From the NCBI RefSeq assembly GCF_013409365.1, contig NZ_JACCBA010000001.1, forward strand, positions 4,960,001-5,024,000: a stretch of DNA of 64,000 bases, written 5' to 3'. Below the pieces are notes generated by a model. It searched no databases and was not told the origin of the DNA. It worked only from the letters and a program-made list of their open reading frames with translations. Positions 34,831-42,944 of the stretch are shown here, one piece after another. A program made the translations under genes and the position numbers. The stretch's first letter is position 1; each line of letters begins with the position of its first letter. This DNA comes from Actinomadura luteofluorescens (lineage in GTDB: Bacteria; Actinomycetota; Actinomycetes; Streptosporangiales; Streptosporangiaceae).

Positions 34831-36751
34831 CCCGCCCGGTCGCCTGCGCCGCCGCGAGGGTGCGGGCGCGGCCCGGGGCGAGACGCCCGTCGGCGACGAT
34901 CACGGTGATCGCCCGCTCCAGCCGCTCCGGGACGGTCCGCGGCTCGTCCCAGGCCAGCGCGGGCCCGACGCCGGGGTACTCGGCGACGCGGACGAACCAG
35001 GGATCGAGCCCGGCGGTCTGGACGAACACCAGGCTCCACGCGTCCGAGGTCAGCGCCAGCCAGGGGGTGACGCTGCCGTGCACGGCCCCTTCACCGGAGG
35101 CCTCGCCGGTGAAGACGTCCAGGCCGGTGGAGTCCTTGGGGGCGCGCCAGAAGAAGCCGCCGTATCCGGCGCCGGTGCGGCCCTTGCAGGCCGAGCTTCG
35201 CAGGACGAGCGGCCGCCCTGCCCGTCCGGTGAGCGCGAACGCGAAGTCCAGCGCCCACGCCTCCGGCCCGGTCGGCGGTGTCAGGGCCCGCGCCGTCAGG
35301 GTCCGCTCCTCGGTGGCGAGGACGGTGCCGTCCGGTCCGGTCCAGTCGAGGTCCTCCGCGTAGCCGCCGTCGACGGGACGGAGCGAGCGGCGCCTCTGCC
35401 GCCCGTGGTCGGCGAGCATCCTGGGCCCCTCGCCGCGGACGTAGGTCGAGCCGCCCCAGAAGTTGACCCCGTCGACGTCGGAGATCGCGACGCCGGCCCC
35501 GAGGTGGTGGACGTGGTCGTCCGGGCGGCTCTCGGTGACGACCGTCCCGCCGAGGGTCCGGACGGGGTGCAGGTGGGGGCGCGGCGCGTCGGCGGCCTGG
35601 AGGTCGCCGCGCTGGACGTAGTCGGCCACCTCACGGTCGCCGACGCGTAGCGCGGTCCGCGGCCAGGGTGCCCGCACGGATCCCAGGCTGCCGGGGAAGC
35701 CCAGCTCGGAGAGGGTCTTCAGCTCCGCGGCGGCGCGCACGGCCAGGTCCTCGATGCCGGGCAGGACCAGCCGGGACGGCTCCGCCCGGACGAACCGCCC
35801 GTCGATCAGGCGCGGGTCGGGGGCGAGCCGGATCGCGTCGAGCAGCCGGGTGAAGCCGCCCGTGCGCGCGAGCGGCACCAGGAGGCCGGCGCCGTCCCGC
35901 ACGTGCGCGACGAGGTCGCCGAGCAGGTCGGCCCGGCCGAAGCCGGTGACGGTCCCGCCCATCTCGATCTCGTCGACGGTGTAGAAGAGGCGGGCGGACC
36001 GGTCGCGGCCGTGCAGGTGCAGGTAGGGCTCGGTGCGCCGGTCGGAGCAGAGCGAGACGGTGATCGCGATGACCGTCCCGTCCGCGAGCCGGAGCCGGAC
36101 GCTGGAGGTGTCGTCGGACTCGATCGCGTTGGCCCGGTACAGCTCCAGCTCGACGCCGGCGATCGCCGCGGCCGTGTCCGCGCCGGCGACGGCCAGGGCG
36201 GTCGCCACCGCGTGGGCGAAGGGGTTGGTGAGGGCGCCGTCCATGACGTCGGCGCCGTCCAGCCTGCGGCGGCCCGCCCAGGCCGAGCGGGTGTAGTAGC
36301 CGAACGGCCGGCTCCACGCCCCGGCGACCCCGATGGCGCGCACCGGGCCGAGCAGCTCCCGGGCGGCGGGGATCGCGTCCGAGCCGAGCGACTGGAAGCC
36401 GACCTGGCAGGCCAGCCCGGTCCGGGCCACCGCCTCGGAGATCCGGGAGAACTCCTCGACGGACGGCGCGGGCGGCTTCTCCAGGAGCACGTGCGCCCCG
36501 GCTTCGAGCGCCGCCACGGCCAGCGGGGCGTGCGTGTGGATCGGGGTGGCGATCACCGCGATCTCCGCGCCGGTCTCGCGGATCAGGGCGGGCAGGTCCG
36601 CCGAGACGGGCACCCCGAGCCCGGACGGCGGCCGCAGGTCGCACACGCCCGCCAGCCTGGCCCGGCCCGCCGCGGCGAGCCGGGCGACGTTGTCCAGGTG
36701 ATGGCGCCCGTAGCCGTGCACCCCCGCCACCACGACCCGCACCGGCGTCAT
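34817..36751 (-). CDS. Gfo/Idh/MocA oxidoreductase fused to a DUF6807 (PmoA-like) domain
   Basis: This is a 644-aa two-domain protein. Residues 1-370 form a sugar-type NAD(P) dehydrogenase: Rossmann start VVVAGVHGYGRHH, ATPIHTHAPLA, EKPPAPSVEEF (the catalytic EKP lysine near 94) and GFQSLGSDA. Residues about 371-644 match DUF6807, called PmoA-like (ADYVQRGDLQ..RPHLHPVRTLGGTVVTESRPDDHVHHLGAGVAISDVDGVNFWGG..WTGPDGTVLATEERTL). The His-rich HLHPVR and DHVHHLG suggest a metal site. It starts with ATGA overlapping the dehydratase stop. It probably acts on a keto-sugar or sugar acid released from pectin; the actual reaction is unknown. Confidence 0.88.
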   Translation of the reverse strand: MTPVRVVVAGVHGYGRHHLDNVARLAAAGRARLAGVCDLRPPSGLGVPVSADLPALIRETGAEIAVIATPIHTHAPLAVAALEAGAHVLLEKPPAPSVEEFSRISEAVARTGLACQVGFQSLGSDAIPAARELLGPVRAIGVAGAWSRPFGYYTRSAWAGRRRLDGADVMDGALTNPFAHAVATALAVAGADTAAAIAGVELELYRANAIESDDTSSVRLRLADGTVIAITVSLCSDRRTEPYLHLHGRDRSARLFYTVDEIEMGGTVTGFGRADLLGDLVAHVRDGAGLLVPLARTGGFTRLLDAIRLAPDPRLIDGRFVRAEPSRLVLPGIEDLAVRAAAELKTLSELGFPGSLGSVRAPWPRTALRVGDREVADYVQRGDLQAADAPRPHLHPVRTLGGTVVTESRPDDHVHHLGAGVAISDVDGVNFWGGSTYVRGEGPRMLADHGRQRRRSLRPVDGGYAEDLDWTGPDGTVLATEERTLTARALTPPTGPEAWALDFAFALTGRAGRPLVLRSSACKGRTGAGYGGFFWRAPKDSTGLDVFTGEASGEGAVHGSVTPWLALTSDAWSLVFVQTAGLDPWFVRVAEYPGVGPALAWDEPRTVPERLERAITVIVADGRLAPGRARTLAAAQATGRVSRR

Positions 36752-37791
36752 CGCGCCCACCTCGTCGGGGCGCCCGTCGCGCGCAGCTCCGTCCCGGTGA
36801 TCTCCACGGGGGACGGGGCGGCGAGCAGGCCGAGGTCGGTGAGCGAGGCGTCCTCGACCAGCTCCACCATCGCGGGATGGTGCAGCGCCAGGGCGAGCTG
36901 CCCGGACAGCTCGGTGAGCAGGTGCGGGTAGACGGGCACGCCGAAGACGCGGGCGAGGTCGGCGATGCGCAGGAACGGGGTGATCCCGCCGACGCGCACG
37001 GCGTTCGGCTGGACGACGTCGCAGGCGCCGGCGGTCAGCAGGTCGCGGAAGCCGTGCGCCGTGGCGACGTTCTCCCCGACCGCGATCGGCGTGCCGACGT
37101 GGCGGCGCAGCTCCGCGTGGGCGGCGACGTCGTCGGCGGGCAGCGGCTCCTCGATCCAGAACAGGTCGAACCGCTCCAGCGCCCGCAGCGCGGTCCGGGC
37201 CCGGTGCAGGTCCCACCGCTGGTTGGCGTCGATCATCAGCGCGGTGTCCGGGCCGACGGCCGCGCGGACGGCGGCGACCCGCGCGACGTCCTCGGCGAGC
37301 GAGGGGCGGCCCACCTTGACCTTGACGGCGGGGTACCCGGCGGCGGCCCACCGCTCCGCCTGGGCGGTCAGCTCGTCCAGCGTGTAGTGCAGGTTGACGC
37401 CGCTGCCGTAGACGGGAACGCTCTCCCGCCGCGCCCCGAGAACCTCTGCCAGCGGACGCTCACCGCACTCCAGATCCCACAGGGCGAGGTCCACCCCGGC
37501 CATCGCGAGCGGGACGATCCCGCTCCGGCCCGCCTCGCCGAGGACGGCCGACAGCCGGTCCCAGACGACGCCCGGGTGCGCCGGAAGGCCGATCACCGCG
37601 TCCCGGACGTCGTGCTCCAGCAGCGCCTTGATCGCGTGCGCCCCGGCCTGCGGGGTCCAGGAGACGCCGGTGCCCGAGCGCCCGTCGCCGAGCGTGAGCG
37701 TGACGACCAGGACGTGGTTGCGGGGCACGTCCGCGCCCCACGGCCGGGCCAGCGGCACCGACCGCGCCGCGACGGACAGATCCTTGATCAT
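36748..37791 (-). CDS. Mandelate racemase/muconate lactonizing enzyme family dehydratase
   Basis: This 347-aa enolase-superfamily enzyme probably dehydrates an acid sugar (galactonate, galactarate or rhamnonate type) or racemises one. The capping domain is followed by the barrel with the base motif KVKVG (near residue 155). The metal ligands are in LMIDANQRW, WIEEPLPADD and AVGENVA. The C-terminal HLLTELSGQLALALHHPAMVELVED follows. ATG 37791. It overlaps the fusion gene by 4 bp and lies 37 bp after the SDR gene. The substrate is inferred only from the pectin context. Confidence 0.9.
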   Translation of the reverse strand: MIKDLSVAARSVPLARPWGADVPRNHVLVVTLTLGDGRSGTGVSWTPQAGAHAIKALLEHDVRDAVIGLPAHPGVVWDRLSAVLGEAGRSGIVPLAMAGVDLALWDLECGERPLAEVLGARRESVPVYGSGVNLHYTLDELTAQAERWAAAGYPAVKVKVGRPSLAEDVARVAAVRAAVGPDTALMIDANQRWDLHRARTALRALERFDLFWIEEPLPADDVAAHAELRRHVGTPIAVGENVATAHGFRDLLTAGACDVVQPNAVRVGGITPFLRIADLARVFGVPVYPHLLTELSGQLALALHHPAMVELVEDASLTDLGLLAAPSPVEITGTELRATGAPTRWAR

Positions 37792-37828
37792 GCCGGTACC
37801 CGTTCCATGGGCGACCGTCCCTTCGGGA

Positions 37829-38716
37829 CTAGGCGAGCTCGGTGCGCCAGGTGCGCTCGGCGGTCCAGCCGAGCAGCCGCTCGGCCTTGGCGGAGGAGAA
37901 CGCGGGGGAGGAGCCGGTGAGCGCCCCGGCGGGCCCCTTCGCCTGCGGGACGAAGCGGGGCAGCAGCTCGGCCAGCGGCTCGCGGGCCAGCGCGTCGGCG
38001 GCGCCCGCGAAGAACACCTCGCCGTTGCGCTCCAGCCGGGGCAGCCCGGCGAGGAGGGCGTCGACGAAGGCGCCCGCGTCGCGGGCGTCGAGGTAGTTGA
38101 ACAGGGAGGCGCCGCCGATCTCGGGCCGGTCCAGCCGCTCGCGGATGGTGTGGCCCGACTGGGTGGGGGCGCCGTCCCACTCCTCGGGCGCGACCACGAA
38201 GCAGGGACGGAACGCGGCCATCCGCGTGCCCTCCGCCGAGCGGGCGAACGTCTCCACGGTCTGCTCGGCGACCAGCTTGGACAGGCTGTAGACGTTCCAC
38301 GGCCGGGCCGGGTGCCTCTCGTCCAGCGGAAGGTAGTCGGGCGCCCAGCCGCCGGGCGCGCCGTAGCCCATCACCGTGGGGCTGCTGGCGACGACCAGTC
38401 GCTCCACGCCCAGCGCGACCGAGGCCGCGCAGACGTTGAAGGCGAGCTGGGTGTTGACGCGGAACGTCGTGGCGTCCGTCCGGCCGAAGGGGACGGCGAT
38501 CGCGGCGAGGTGGACGACCGCGTCCGGCCGGAACCGGGTGAGGGCCGAGTGGGCCTCGCCGAGGTCGGTGAGGTCGGCCGGTAGGGTGGCGGCGGCGTCC
38601 GGGGGCGTGCCGGGGGCGGTGTCGACGCCGATCACCTCGTGCCCGGCGGCCGCCAGCACGGTCACGACGCTTCGGCCCAGCCGGCCCGCGCTTCCGGTGA
38701 CGAGCACTCTGCTCAC
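37829..38716 (-). CDS. NAD-dependent epimerase/dehydratase family SDR, uronate-dehydrogenase-like
   Basis: This 295-aa extended SDR has the cofactor motif VTGSAGRLG (residues 6-14), the acidic VDTA end of strand 2, HLAAIAVPFG, an SSPTVMGY active-site serine region and the YSLSK catalytic dyad. Its small size and general pattern resemble uronate dehydrogenases that oxidise galacturonate to an aldarolactone; a sugar epimerase is the alternative. GTG 38716 has AAGGAG. A perfect TGCAA-type operator lies 22 bp upstream of the start. First gene of a three-gene operon. Confidence 0.87.
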   Translation of the reverse strand: MSRVLVTGSAGRLGRSVVTVLAAAGHEVIGVDTAPGTPPDAAATLPADLTDLGEAHSALTRFRPDAVVHLAAIAVPFGRTDATTFRVNTQLAFNVCAASVALGVERLVVASSPTVMGYGAPGGWAPDYLPLDERHPARPWNVYSLSKLVAEQTVETFARSAEGTRMAAFRPCFVVAPEEWDGAPTQSGHTIRERLDRPEIGGASLFNYLDARDAGAFVDALLAGLPRLERNGEVFFAGAADALAREPLAELLPRFVPQAKGPAGALTGSSPAFSSAKAERLLGWTAERTWRTELA

Positions 38717-38737
38717 CGCGTCGGCTCCTTCGATCTC

Positions 38738-38753
38738 CTGCAAACAGTTGCAG
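38738..38753. promoter_or_regulatory. LacI-type operator A (SDR side)
   Basis: CTGCAA-ACAG-TTGCAG is a perfect 6-bp inverted repeat immediately upstream of the SDR operon. It belongs with the sites at 38833, 40803 and 40925. Confidence 0.65.
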
Positions 38754-38832
38754 TAACGATCGCTCGATCCCCGGCCATACGTCAAGCTTCACCGGTTGAC
38801 CAGGTGAAACACTCTGATGTGCTGGCCATGAC

Positions 38833-38848
38833 GTGCAAACGGTTGCGT
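38833..38848. promoter_or_regulatory. LacI-type operator B (autoregulatory)
   Basis: GTGCAAACGGTTGCGT has GCAA/TTGC arms around ACGG and lies 13 bp upstream of the favoured lacI start. This suggests autoregulation. Confidence 0.6.
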
Positions 38849-38861
38849 TAGGATGGCCGTC

Positions 38862-39824
38862 ATGGCAGTGACGATCCGGGATGTGGCGCACGCGTCCGGC
38901 GTGCATGTGTCGACGGTGTCGCGGACCTTCTCCGCGCCCCACATGGTCAACGCCGAGACGCGGACCCGGGTCCTCGCGGTGGCCGAGAAGCTCGGCTACC
39001 GGCCGAACCGGGCGGCCCGCGCGCTCACCACGGGCCGGACCGGCAACCTCGGGCTGATCGTCGCCGACCTCGCCAACCCGTTCTTCCCTCCGCTGATCAA
39101 GGCGGCCCAGGCCGCCGCCCGCGGCCAGGACTACCACCTGTTCGTCGCCGACACCGACGAGAACCCCGTGGAGGAGCAGGACCTCGTCCAGGCCTTCTCC
39201 AAGCAGGTGGACGGCATCGTGCTGTGCAGCCCGCGCTCGTCCAACAAGGCGCTGGAGAAGCTGGCCGAGACGATCCCGTTCGTGCTGGTCAACCGGCGGA
39301 TGCGCGGGGTGCCGACCGTCGTGATGGACGTCGCCCAGGGCGCCCGCGCCGCGATGGGGCACCTCGCCGGGCTCGGCCACCGGCGGGTCGCCCTCGTCGC
39401 CGGGCCGGCCGGATCCTGGACGAGCGGCGAGATCCGCCGGGCCGTGGCCGAGGTGCCCGGGCTCGACACGCTCGTCATCGGCCCGAACGCCCCCACCGAG
39501 GAGGGCGGCGCCGCCGTCGCCGAACGGGTGGCCGAGGCGGGGGTCACCGGAGTGCTGGCCTACAACGACCTCGTCGCCATCGGCCTCATCGAGGCGCTGG
39601 AGGAGCGGGGCGTCAGCGTGCCAGGCGACGTCAGCGTGATCGGCGTCGACGACAGCGTCACCGGGCGGCTGCACCGGCCGAAGCTCACGACGGTCGCGAT
39701 GCCCGCGGCCGACGCCGGGCGCATGGCCGTCGACCTGCTCATCAAGTCGATGAGCGCCGCCACCGTCCTGGAGACGCACCTGGTCGTCCGCGAGTCCACC
39801 GCTCCCCCGAAAGGAATCCCATGA
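38862..39824 (+). CDS. LacI-family transcriptional repressor of the pectin/sugar cluster
   Basis: This 320-aa regulator has an N-terminal HTH (VTIRDVAHASGVHVSTVSRTFSAPHMVNAETR), the hinge helix RPNRAARALTTGRTGNLGLIV and a periplasmic-binding-protein-like effector domain (IVADLANPFFPPLIK..VDGIVLCSPRSSNK..GHRRVALVAGP..YNDLVAIGLIEALEERGVSVPGDVSVIGVDD). ATG 38862 has AGGA at 38850-38853; ATG 38853 is the alternative. It diverges from the SDR-dehydratase-fusion operon and overlaps the epimerase gene by 4 bp. The four TGCAA-type sites are its likely targets. Confidence 0.93.
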   Translation: MAVTIRDVAHASGVHVSTVSRTFSAPHMVNAETRTRVLAVAEKLGYRPNRAARALTTGRTGNLGLIVADLANPFFPPLIKAAQAAARGQDYHLFVADTDENPVEEQDLVQAFSKQVDGIVLCSPRSSNKALEKLAETIPFVLVNRRMRGVPTVVMDVAQGARAAMGHLAGLGHRRVALVAGPAGSWTSGEIRRAVAEVPGLDTLVIGPNAPTEEGGAAVAERVAEAGVTGVLAYNDLVAIGLIEALEERGVSVPGDVSVIGVDDSVTGRLHRPKLTTVAMPAADAGRMAVDLLIKSMSAATVLETHLVVRESTAPPKGIP

Positions 39825-40801
39825 GGTTGCACGACGGCGCCACCGGAGCCACGCCCGCGTTCGGTGTCACGCCCGAAGGCGAACGGGTCGAACGGCACGT
39901 GCTCGACAACGGGCGGTTGCGCGCCTGCGTCCTGACCTACGGCGCGATCCTCCAGCGCGTCGAGGTCGCGGACGGCGCCAACGTCGTCCTGGGCCTCCCC
40001 ACGCTGGACGACTACCTGCACCGCAGCCGCTACTTCGGCGCGGTCGTCGGCCGGTACGCCAACCGCATCGCCCGGGGCCGGTTCACGCTCGACGGCAGGG
40101 AGCACCGGCTCGCCGCCAATGACGGCGAGCACAGCCTGCACGGCGGCGTCCGCGGCTTCGACAAGCGGGTGTGGCGCGTGGAGTCGGCGGGCCCGGCGGA
40201 GCTGGTGCTGAGCCTGGTGAGCCCGGACGGCGAGGAGGGCTACCCCGGCGAGCTGCGCGCCCGCGTCCGGTACGCGCTCGACGGCGACGCGCTGCGGCTG
40301 GAGTACCGGGCCACGACCGACGCCCCCACGGTGGTCAACCTGACCAACCACTCCTACTTCGACCTGTCCGGCACGGGCGACGTGCGCGGCCACGTGGTGG
40401 CGATGGAGGCCGACCGCTACCTGCCGGTGGACGGGGGGAAGATCCCCACGGGCGGGCCGGTCCCGGTCGCCGGGACGCCGTTCGACTTCACCGTCCCCAC
40501 CCCCGTGGGCGCGCGGCGCGGCGGCCGCTACGACCACTGCTTCGTGCTCCAGGGCCGGGTGACGGTCGCCGATCCGGCCGGCGGGCGGACGATGGAGGTC
40601 ACCACCACCGAACCGGGCGTCCAGTTCTACACAGGCCACATGCTGGACGGTGTCGCCACGCCCTACGGCCCGTTCGCCGGGTTGTGCCTGGAGACCCAGC
40701 GGTTCCCCGACGCGCCGAACCGGCCCGCGTTCCCGTCCGCGGTCCTGCGGCCCGGCCAGGAGCACGTTTCGGTCACCACCTATCGCTTCGGACATGCCTG
40801 A
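39821..40801 (+). CDS. Aldose 1-epimerase (galactose mutarotase-like)
   Basis: This 326-aa cytosolic enzyme interconverts alpha and beta anomers of a hexose or similar sugar. The GalM signatures are TYGAILQRVEV, YFGAVVGRYANRIARGRF, NDGEHSLHGGVRGFDKRVW (active His) and VNLTNHSYFDL (second His), followed by DHCFVL. GVQFYTGHMLDG and LCLETQRFPDAPN (catalytic Glu) come near the end. The ATG at 39821 overlaps the lacI stop by 4 bp, so the two are co-expressed. Confidence 0.95.
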   Translation: MRLHDGATGATPAFGVTPEGERVERHVLDNGRLRACVLTYGAILQRVEVADGANVVLGLPTLDDYLHRSRYFGAVVGRYANRIARGRFTLDGREHRLAANDGEHSLHGGVRGFDKRVWRVESAGPAELVLSLVSPDGEEGYPGELRARVRYALDGDALRLEYRATTDAPTVVNLTNHSYFDLSGTGDVRGHVVAMEADRYLPVDGGKIPTGGPVPVAGTPFDFTVPTPVGARRGGRYDHCFVLQGRVTVADPAGGRTMEVTTTEPGVQFYTGHMLDGVATPYGPFAGLCLETQRFPDAPNRPAFPSAVLRPGQEHVSVTTYRFGHA

Positions 40802-40802
40802 A

Positions 40803-40818
40803 CTGCAATCGGTTGTAG
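40803..40818. promoter_or_regulatory. LacI-type operator C
   Basis: CTGCAA-TCGG-TTGTAG has one mismatch to the perfect dyad. It lies directly behind the epimerase stop and 184 bp before the importer operon. A further GCAACCTGCAAC stretch follows at 40828-40839. Confidence 0.5.
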
Positions 40819-40911
40819 TAAAAGCTCGCAACCTGCAACAATCTGCCGCTCGCACTGCGTGCTCATGACGCCGCTGAACTGGTCATATCTGATTCCGCTT
40901 CGGAGGTGATC

Positions 40912-40938
40912 GTGAGCCAGCTCACTGCAAAGGGTTGA
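40912..40938 (+). CDS. Possible 8-codon leader peptide with near-perfect Shine-Dalgarno
   Basis: CGGAGGTGATC (40901-40911) directly precedes GTG and an eight-residue frame (MSQLTAKG) ending at TGA 40936-40938. The frame overlaps operator D and the -35 box of the importer promoter, so it could be translated only on read-through transcripts from the epimerase. It could equally be the relic of a deleted gene start. Confidence 0.25.
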   Translation: MSQLTAKG

Positions 40939-40974
40939 CGTCCTCGCGGCCGGAGCGCTAAGAAAGCGCTATCT
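40925..40974 (+). promoter_or_regulatory. Promoter of the ABC importer with two operator types
   Basis: CTGCAAAGGGTTGACG (40925-40940, operator D) covers the -35 box TTGACG (40935-40940). TAAGAA (40959-40964) serves as the -10, 18 bp away. AGAAAGCGCTATCT (40961-40974), a one-mismatch copy of the 28032 palindrome, covers the start region. The operon thus appears to answer to two LacI-type repressors. Confidence 0.65.
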
Positions 40975-41001
40975 CGATTCACCTGACTCACCGAAGGGCC
41001 A

Positions 41002-42009
41002 GTGATGACGCTGAGATCCGCGGCGTCCGGAACGGCGGAGACGCCGCAGCCTCCGGCCGCGCCCCCCGCCGGGGCGGGCGCGCCGCGGCGGGCGGGACGC
41101 CGGAGGGGCCGGCGCCGCCGCGGCCGCTCCCGCTCGCAGGCGTGGACCGCCCACCTGTTCCTGGCCCCCTGGTTCGTCGGCCTGTTCGCCATCACGCTCG
41201 GCCCGATGATCGCCTCGCTGTACCTGTCGTTCACCGACTACAGCCTGCTCAGCGAGGCGCACTGGGTCGGCCTGAAGAACTACGACACGATGTTCACGGC
41301 CGACGACCGGTTCACCAACTCCCTCAAGGTCACGACCACCTACGTCGTCGTGTCCGTCCCGCTGCAGCTCGCCTTCGCCCTCGGGCTGGCGATGGCGCTG
41401 GACCGGGGACTGCGCGGGCTGTCGTTCTACCGGTCGGTGTTCTACCTGCCCTCGCTGCTCGGCGGCAGCGTGGCGATCTCGATCCTGTGGCGGAAGATCT
41501 TCGGGACGGACGGGATCGTCAACACGTTCCTCGGCTGGTTCGGCTACCACGGCCAGGGCTGGGTCACCAGCCCCGACACCGCGCTCTGGACGCTGATCGT
41601 CCTGCACGTCTGGACGTTCGGAGCCCCGATGGTGATCTTCCTGGCCGGGCTGCGGCAGATCCCGCGGAGCCTGTACGAGGCGGCCCGGGTGGACGGCGCC
41701 GGCCGGCTGCGGCAGTTCCGCTCGATCACGCTGCCGCTGCTCACGCCGATCATCTTCTTCAACGCCGTGCTGGAAGTGATCAAGTCGTTCCAGTCGTTCA
41801 CGCAGTCGTTCGTCGTCAGCGGCGGCAACGGCGGGCCGGTCGACTCGACCCTCTTCTACACGCTCTACCTCTACATCAAGGGCTTCAAGAACTACGAGAT
41901 GGGCTACGCGGCCGCCATGGCGTGGGTGCTCCTCCTCATCATCGCGGCCCTGACCGCCGTCAACTTCCTCATGTCTCGATTCTGGGTCTTCTATGGCGAC
42001 GACAGGTAA
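41002..42009 (+). CDS. CUT1-type carbohydrate ABC transporter permease (MalF-like)
   Basis: This 335-aa inner-membrane protein has a long basic, Pro-rich cytoplasmic N-terminus and six TM helices (first TM LFLAPWFVGLFAITLGPMIA). The ATPase-docking EAA loop is EAARVDGAGRLRQFRSITLPLL. GTG 41002 and ATG 41005 are both possible starts. It overlaps the next permease by 17 bp. With the downstream binding protein it imports an oligosaccharide, probably pectin-derived. Confidence 0.93.
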   Translation: MMTLRSAASGTAETPQPPAAPPAGAGAPRRAGRRRGRRRRGRSRSQAWTAHLFLAPWFVGLFAITLGPMIASLYLSFTDYSLLSEAHWVGLKNYDTMFTADDRFTNSLKVTTTYVVVSVPLQLAFALGLAMALDRGLRGLSFYRSVFYLPSLLGGSVAISILWRKIFGTDGIVNTFLGWFGYHGQGWVTSPDTALWTLIVLHVWTFGAPMVIFLAGLRQIPRSLYEAARVDGAGRLRQFRSITLPLLTPIIFFNAVLEVIKSFQSFTQSFVVSGGNGGPVDSTLFYTLYLYIKGFKNYEMGYAAAMAWVLLLIIAALTAVNFLMSRFWVFYGDDR

Positions 42010-42853
42010 GCGCGCGCCGGTGCTGTTCCGGCCCGTCTCCCGGCTGACCAGGCACGTGCTGCTGATCGTGTTCGGGCTGTTCATGCTCTACCCGCTGCTC
42101 TGGATGATCTCCAGCTCGCTCAAGCCGGAGGAGCTGATCTTCCGGGAGCCGGGCCTGGTGCCCTCGGAGGTCACCGGCGCGAACTACTCCGGCGGGTGGG
42201 GCGCGCTCAAGCACTCCTTCGGGTACTACCTCTGGAACTCCGCGGTCATCACGTCCCTCGCGGTCGTCGGCAACCTGCTGGCCTGCTCGATGGCGGCCTA
42301 CGCGTTCGCCCGGCTGGAGTTCCCGTTCAAGCGGTTCTGGTTCGCGGTCATGCTGGGCTCGATCATGTTGCCGCACCATGTGACGGTCGTGCCGCAGTAC
42401 ATCATGTTCAACAAGATCGACTGGATCAACACGATCTGGCCGATCGTCGTGCCGAAGTTCCTCGCCACCGACGCGTTCTTCATCTTCCTGATGGTGCAGT
42501 TCATCCGCACCCTGCCCCGGGAGCTGGACGAGGCCGCGGCGATCGACGGCGCCGGCTACTGGCGCACGTTCCTGCAGGTGGTGATGCCGCTCTGCGTGCC
42601 CGCGCTGGCCACTACGGCGATCTTCACCTTCATCTGGACGTGGAACGACTTCTTCACCCAGAACCTCTACCTCACCAATTCCGACAAGCTCACCGCCCCG
42701 GTGGCGCTGCGCCAGTTCATGGACTCCAGCGGCGACTCCTCCTGGGGGCCGATGTTCGCGATGTCGATCGTCTCGCTCGGTCCGATCTTCGGTTTCTTCC
42801 TGGCCGGCCAGAAATACCTCGTCCGAGGAATGGCGACCACCGGCCTCAAATAG
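41993..42853 (+). CDS. CUT1-type carbohydrate ABC transporter permease (MalG-like)
   Basis: This 286-aa protein has six TM helices (VLLIVFGLFMLYPLLWMISSSLK at the start). The MalG-type pattern includes the EAA loop DEAAAIDGAGYWRTFLQVVMPLCVPALA and the C-terminal RGMATTGLK. It forms the heteromeric channel with the preceding gene. No ATPase gene is present in the window; like many actinomycete CUT1 systems it probably uses a shared MsiK-type ATPase. Confidence 0.93.
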   Translation: MATTGKRAPVLFRPVSRLTRHVLLIVFGLFMLYPLLWMISSSLKPEELIFREPGLVPSEVTGANYSGGWGALKHSFGYYLWNSAVITSLAVVGNLLACSMAAYAFARLEFPFKRFWFAVMLGSIMLPHHVTVVPQYIMFNKIDWINTIWPIVVPKFLATDAFFIFLMVQFIRTLPRELDEAAAIDGAGYWRTFLQVVMPLCVPALATTAIFTFIWTWNDFFTQNLYLTNSDKLTAPVALRQFMDSSGDSSWGPMFAMSIVSLGPIFGFFLAGQKYLVRGMATTGLK

Positions 42854-42944
42854 ACCCGCCCGCGGAAGGCCTCCGCCCGCGAGGCTCCCGCCCCCGAACA
42901 GGCCCCCGTCCCTCCCCACCCCCGTCCCCGGAGGTACACGACAC

